A stretch of 64,000 nt of DNA from Mesorhizobium atlanticum (GTDB taxonomy: Bacteria; Pseudomonadota; Alphaproteobacteria; Rhizobiales; Rhizobiaceae): contig NZ_QMBQ01000001.1 in NCBI RefSeq assembly GCF_003289965.1, positions 806,001 through 870,000 on the forward strand, in the 5' to 3' direction. The position numbers were made by a program, and so were the translations under genes. Below, piece after piece: positions 62,482 to 64,000 of this stretch. The notes beneath the pieces are model-generated. The model searched no databases. It worked only from the letters and a program-made list of their open reading frames with translations, and was not told the origin of the DNA. The number at the start of each line of letters is the position of its first letter. Position 1 is the stretch's first letter.

Positions 62482-62930
62482 GCGCCTTGCAGCGGAACGG
62501 TGAAGACTGTGGCCGTGCCGGTGAGGCAAAACTCGCCCTGGCCATTGCGCACGCTGGTCTCGATCTTGCAGATCGGCTTGTCGGGGCGCACTTCCTTGAC
62601 CTCCACACGACCGGTGATTTCTTCGTCAACGCCGACGGCCTTGACGAACTTCCACGCGACTTCGAGGAACACGGTTCCAGGCCCGGGCAGATCCTCCGCG
62701 ACCAGGGCGTTGAGGATGCCGGAGGTGACGCCGCCCTGGACGATCAGCTTGCCGAACACCGACTTCTCGGCCAGCGCGCGGTCGTAATGCAGCGGATTGC
62801 GATCGCCGGTGATGTCGGTGAAAGCCTCGATGTCGCTCATCTTCGTGCGCCGCGTACGCTCGGCGAAGGCACCGACCTGCGGACGACCCTTCACGACACC
62901 CACCCAACCATCTTTCGTCTCGGTGCTCAT
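62478..62930 (-). CDS. MaoC-like hotdog dehydratase/hydratase
   Basis: A 150-aa single-hotdog protein. FTDITGDRNPLHYD carries the R-hydratase motif with catalytic Asp and His, followed by GKLIVQGGVTSGIL. It would hydrate a 2-enoyl-CoA. ATG 62930 overlaps the DUF35 gene by 4 bp. The N-terminal ~30 residues form an extension before the hotdog helix. Confidence 0.87.
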   Translation of the reverse strand: MSTETKDGWVGVVKGRPQVGAFAERTRRTKMSDIEAFTDITGDRNPLHYDRALAEKSVFGKLIVQGGVTSGILNALVAEDLPGPGTVFLEVAWKFVKAVGVDEEITGRVEVKEVRPDKPICKIETSVRNGQGEFCLTGTATVFTVPLQGA

Positions 62931-63367
62931 TGCGGCTTCTCCTCTGCTCCGGGTTCGACTGGTTTGAAGGCCGGCAGGACGCGGCCGCCGATGGCGGTCG
63001 GCGCAAGAAGCAGCATGTCCCCGACTTGTAGCGGCCGTGTGCCGGGCAGGACGAAGCTCAGCATCGTCGGGCCTTCGGGCAGTTCGACCAGGCCGACCAC
63101 ATAGGGTGCCGCCTGCAGCCAGCCGGGATGGCCGGGCTTATGCACCTCGGAAAAGGATTTGAGCCGTCCCCTGCCCGACGCATCCTTCCAGATCAGCCGC
63201 TTGCTCCAGCAGTGGGGGCAGATCGGGCGCGGATAGAAGATGGCCTTGCCGCACTCCTCGCAGTGCTGGATGGTCAGCCGCCCATCGGCGGCGGCGTCCC
63301 AGAACGGCCTGGTCAGCGCGGTGACCGTCGGGCCGGCGGTCTTGAGCGTGTTCAAATCGATCGGCAT
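62927..63367 (-). CDS. DUF35 Zn-ribbon/OB-fold protein
   Basis: A 146-aa acyl-CoA-associated protein. The rubredoxin-like zinc ribbon is CEECGKAIFYPRPICPHC and the C-terminal OB-fold includes YVVGLVELPEGPTMLSF. These proteins form complexes with thiolase-like enzymes and MaoC dehydratases in steroid, isoprenoid and aromatic side-chain degradation. Its ATG overlaps the thiolase stop by one base (TGATG). Confidence 0.9.
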   Translation of the reverse strand: MPIDLNTLKTAGPTVTALTRPFWDAAADGRLTIQHCEECGKAIFYPRPICPHCWSKRLIWKDASGRGRLKSFSEVHKPGHPGWLQAAPYVVGLVELPEGPTMLSFVLPGTRPLQVGDMLLLAPTAIGGRVLPAFKPVEPGAEEKPQ

Positions 63368-64000
63368 CAGGCGGCTCCCAGCACGAGCGCGGTCGCTTCG
63401 CTCATCGTCGCGCCGTTGCCGGTGACCAGTGCCAGCCTGGCCTTGCCGATCTGGCGTTCGCCCGCCTCTCCGCGCAACTGGCGCACCGCCTCGACGATAT
63501 GGGTCATGCCGCCGGCAAGGTCGGGCTGGCCGAAGCCGAGCTGGCCGCCATGCGTGTTGAGCGGCTTGTCGCCCTTATGCGAAAGGTCGTGGTCGTTGAG
63601 CCACGCGCCGAACTGGCCCGGCGCGCAAAGGCCGGCATCCTCGATCGTGGCCGCGACCATGATCGTGTAGCAGTCGTAGAGCGACAGAAGATCCATCTCA
63701 TCGGCCCGCGTGCCGGATTGTTGGAAGGCCCGCGCCATGGCGCTCTTCAGCGGGCCGGAGGTGAGGCTCGGCGCCTGGCTCACGGCACGATGCGTCACCT
63801 TCTCGCCGGCGCCGAGCAGATTGACGGGCGGTTTGCACAACGACCGCGCGCGTTCGGCGGAGGTGACGACGACCGCTTCGCCGCCGGCGACCGGCATGAC
63901 GATTTCGAGGAGATGCAGCGGCGAGGCGATCATCGGCGAGGCCAGCACCGCTTCGACATCGGCCGGCTTGCCATAGAAGATGGCGTCGGGATTGAGCTGC
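63367..64000 (-). CDS. Thiolase-like (SCP2/acetyl-CoA acetyltransferase type), start outside window
   Basis: The frame is open to the window end; ~210 C-terminal residues are seen. Family marks are LLSLYDCYTIMVAATIEDAGL, NTHGGQLGFGQPDLAGG (thiolase histidine region) and GNGATMSEA. The N-terminal half with the nucleophile cysteine is not in view. Coupled to DUF35 and MaoC genes, it is probably a thiolase-DUF35 enzyme pair acting on a branched or ring-derived acyl-CoA. Confidence 0.85.
   Translation of the reverse strand, partial: QLNPDAIFYGKPADVEAVLASPMIASPLHLLEIVMPVAGGEAVVVTSAERARSLCKPPVNLLGAGEKVTHRAVSQAPSLTSGPLKSAMARAFQQSGTRADEMDLLSLYDCYTIMVAATIEDAGLCAPGQFGAWLNDHDLSHKGDKPLNTHGGQLGFGQPDLAGGMTHIVEAVRQLRGEAGERQIGKARLALVTGNGATMSEATALVLGAA

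Overview
The window is a continuous stretch of GC-rich chromosome from an alphaproteobacterium of the order Rhizobiales, most likely Mesorhizobium or a close relative. The grounds are GC-rich codon use, many sugar and amino-acid ABC transporters with GntR/LysR regulators, a RibH2-type lumazine synthase behind an FMN riboswitch, a DUF1127 protein, and short palindromic repeats of a kind I associate with Mesorhizobium intergenic DNA. No rRNA, tRNA, CRISPR array, insertion sequence or prophage was recognised. Species assignment is inference.

Left part (1-13.5 kb): the 3' part of a RhaD-type aldolase/dehydrogenase, D-Ala-D-Ala ligase, a winged-helix/TolB-like/TPR regulator, a DUF1127 protein, then a ribose-type ABC transporter divergent from mtnK-mtnA (methylthioribose kinase and methylthioribose-1-phosphate isomerase). 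The two back-to-back promoters share one dyad, so the transporter is probably for methylthioribose. Next come a palindromic repeat block, an FMN riboswitch with terminator before ribH, and class II fructose-bisphosphate aldolase.

13.5-21 kb is a tightly overlapping five-gene operon of unknown function: SWIM zinc-finger protein, DUF5691 protein, MoxR-type AAA+ ATPase, DUF5682 protein with TraB/TIKI-like motifs, and a vWA-domain protein. It resembles the E. coli yehL/yehM/yehP/yehQ neighbourhood and is the best candidate for a poorly described system. A three-domain MFS/acyltransferase/acyl-ligase fusion follows, behind a promoter bracketed by three identical-type operators.

25-33 kb holds metQNI with an isopenicillin-N-synthase-like oxygenase, then an unusual trio: amino-acid binding protein, divergent DAACS symporter and Asp/Glu racemase. 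33-44 kb is a mosaic of small units: an atypical SDR, anmK, GNAT, MFS/Lrp pair, methyltransferase, LysR, two divergent DJ-1/PfpI proteins, a frameshifted FRP-like gene, and a MmyB-type regulator with its divergent SDR.

44-52 kb is a branched-chain-type ABC operon with a hydantoin-racemase-like gene and a GntR/FCD regulator, next to a histidine-ammonia-lyase homologue that has lost its MIO triad and both catalytic tyrosines. 52-61 kb is a complete sugar (or polyol) catabolic operon: two SDRs, class II aldolase, PfkB kinase and a four-gene ABC transporter, with a GntR/UTRA regulator and a matching palindromic operator. The right edge (61-64 kb) holds a coupled thiolase / DUF35 / MaoC / MFS operon cut by the window end.
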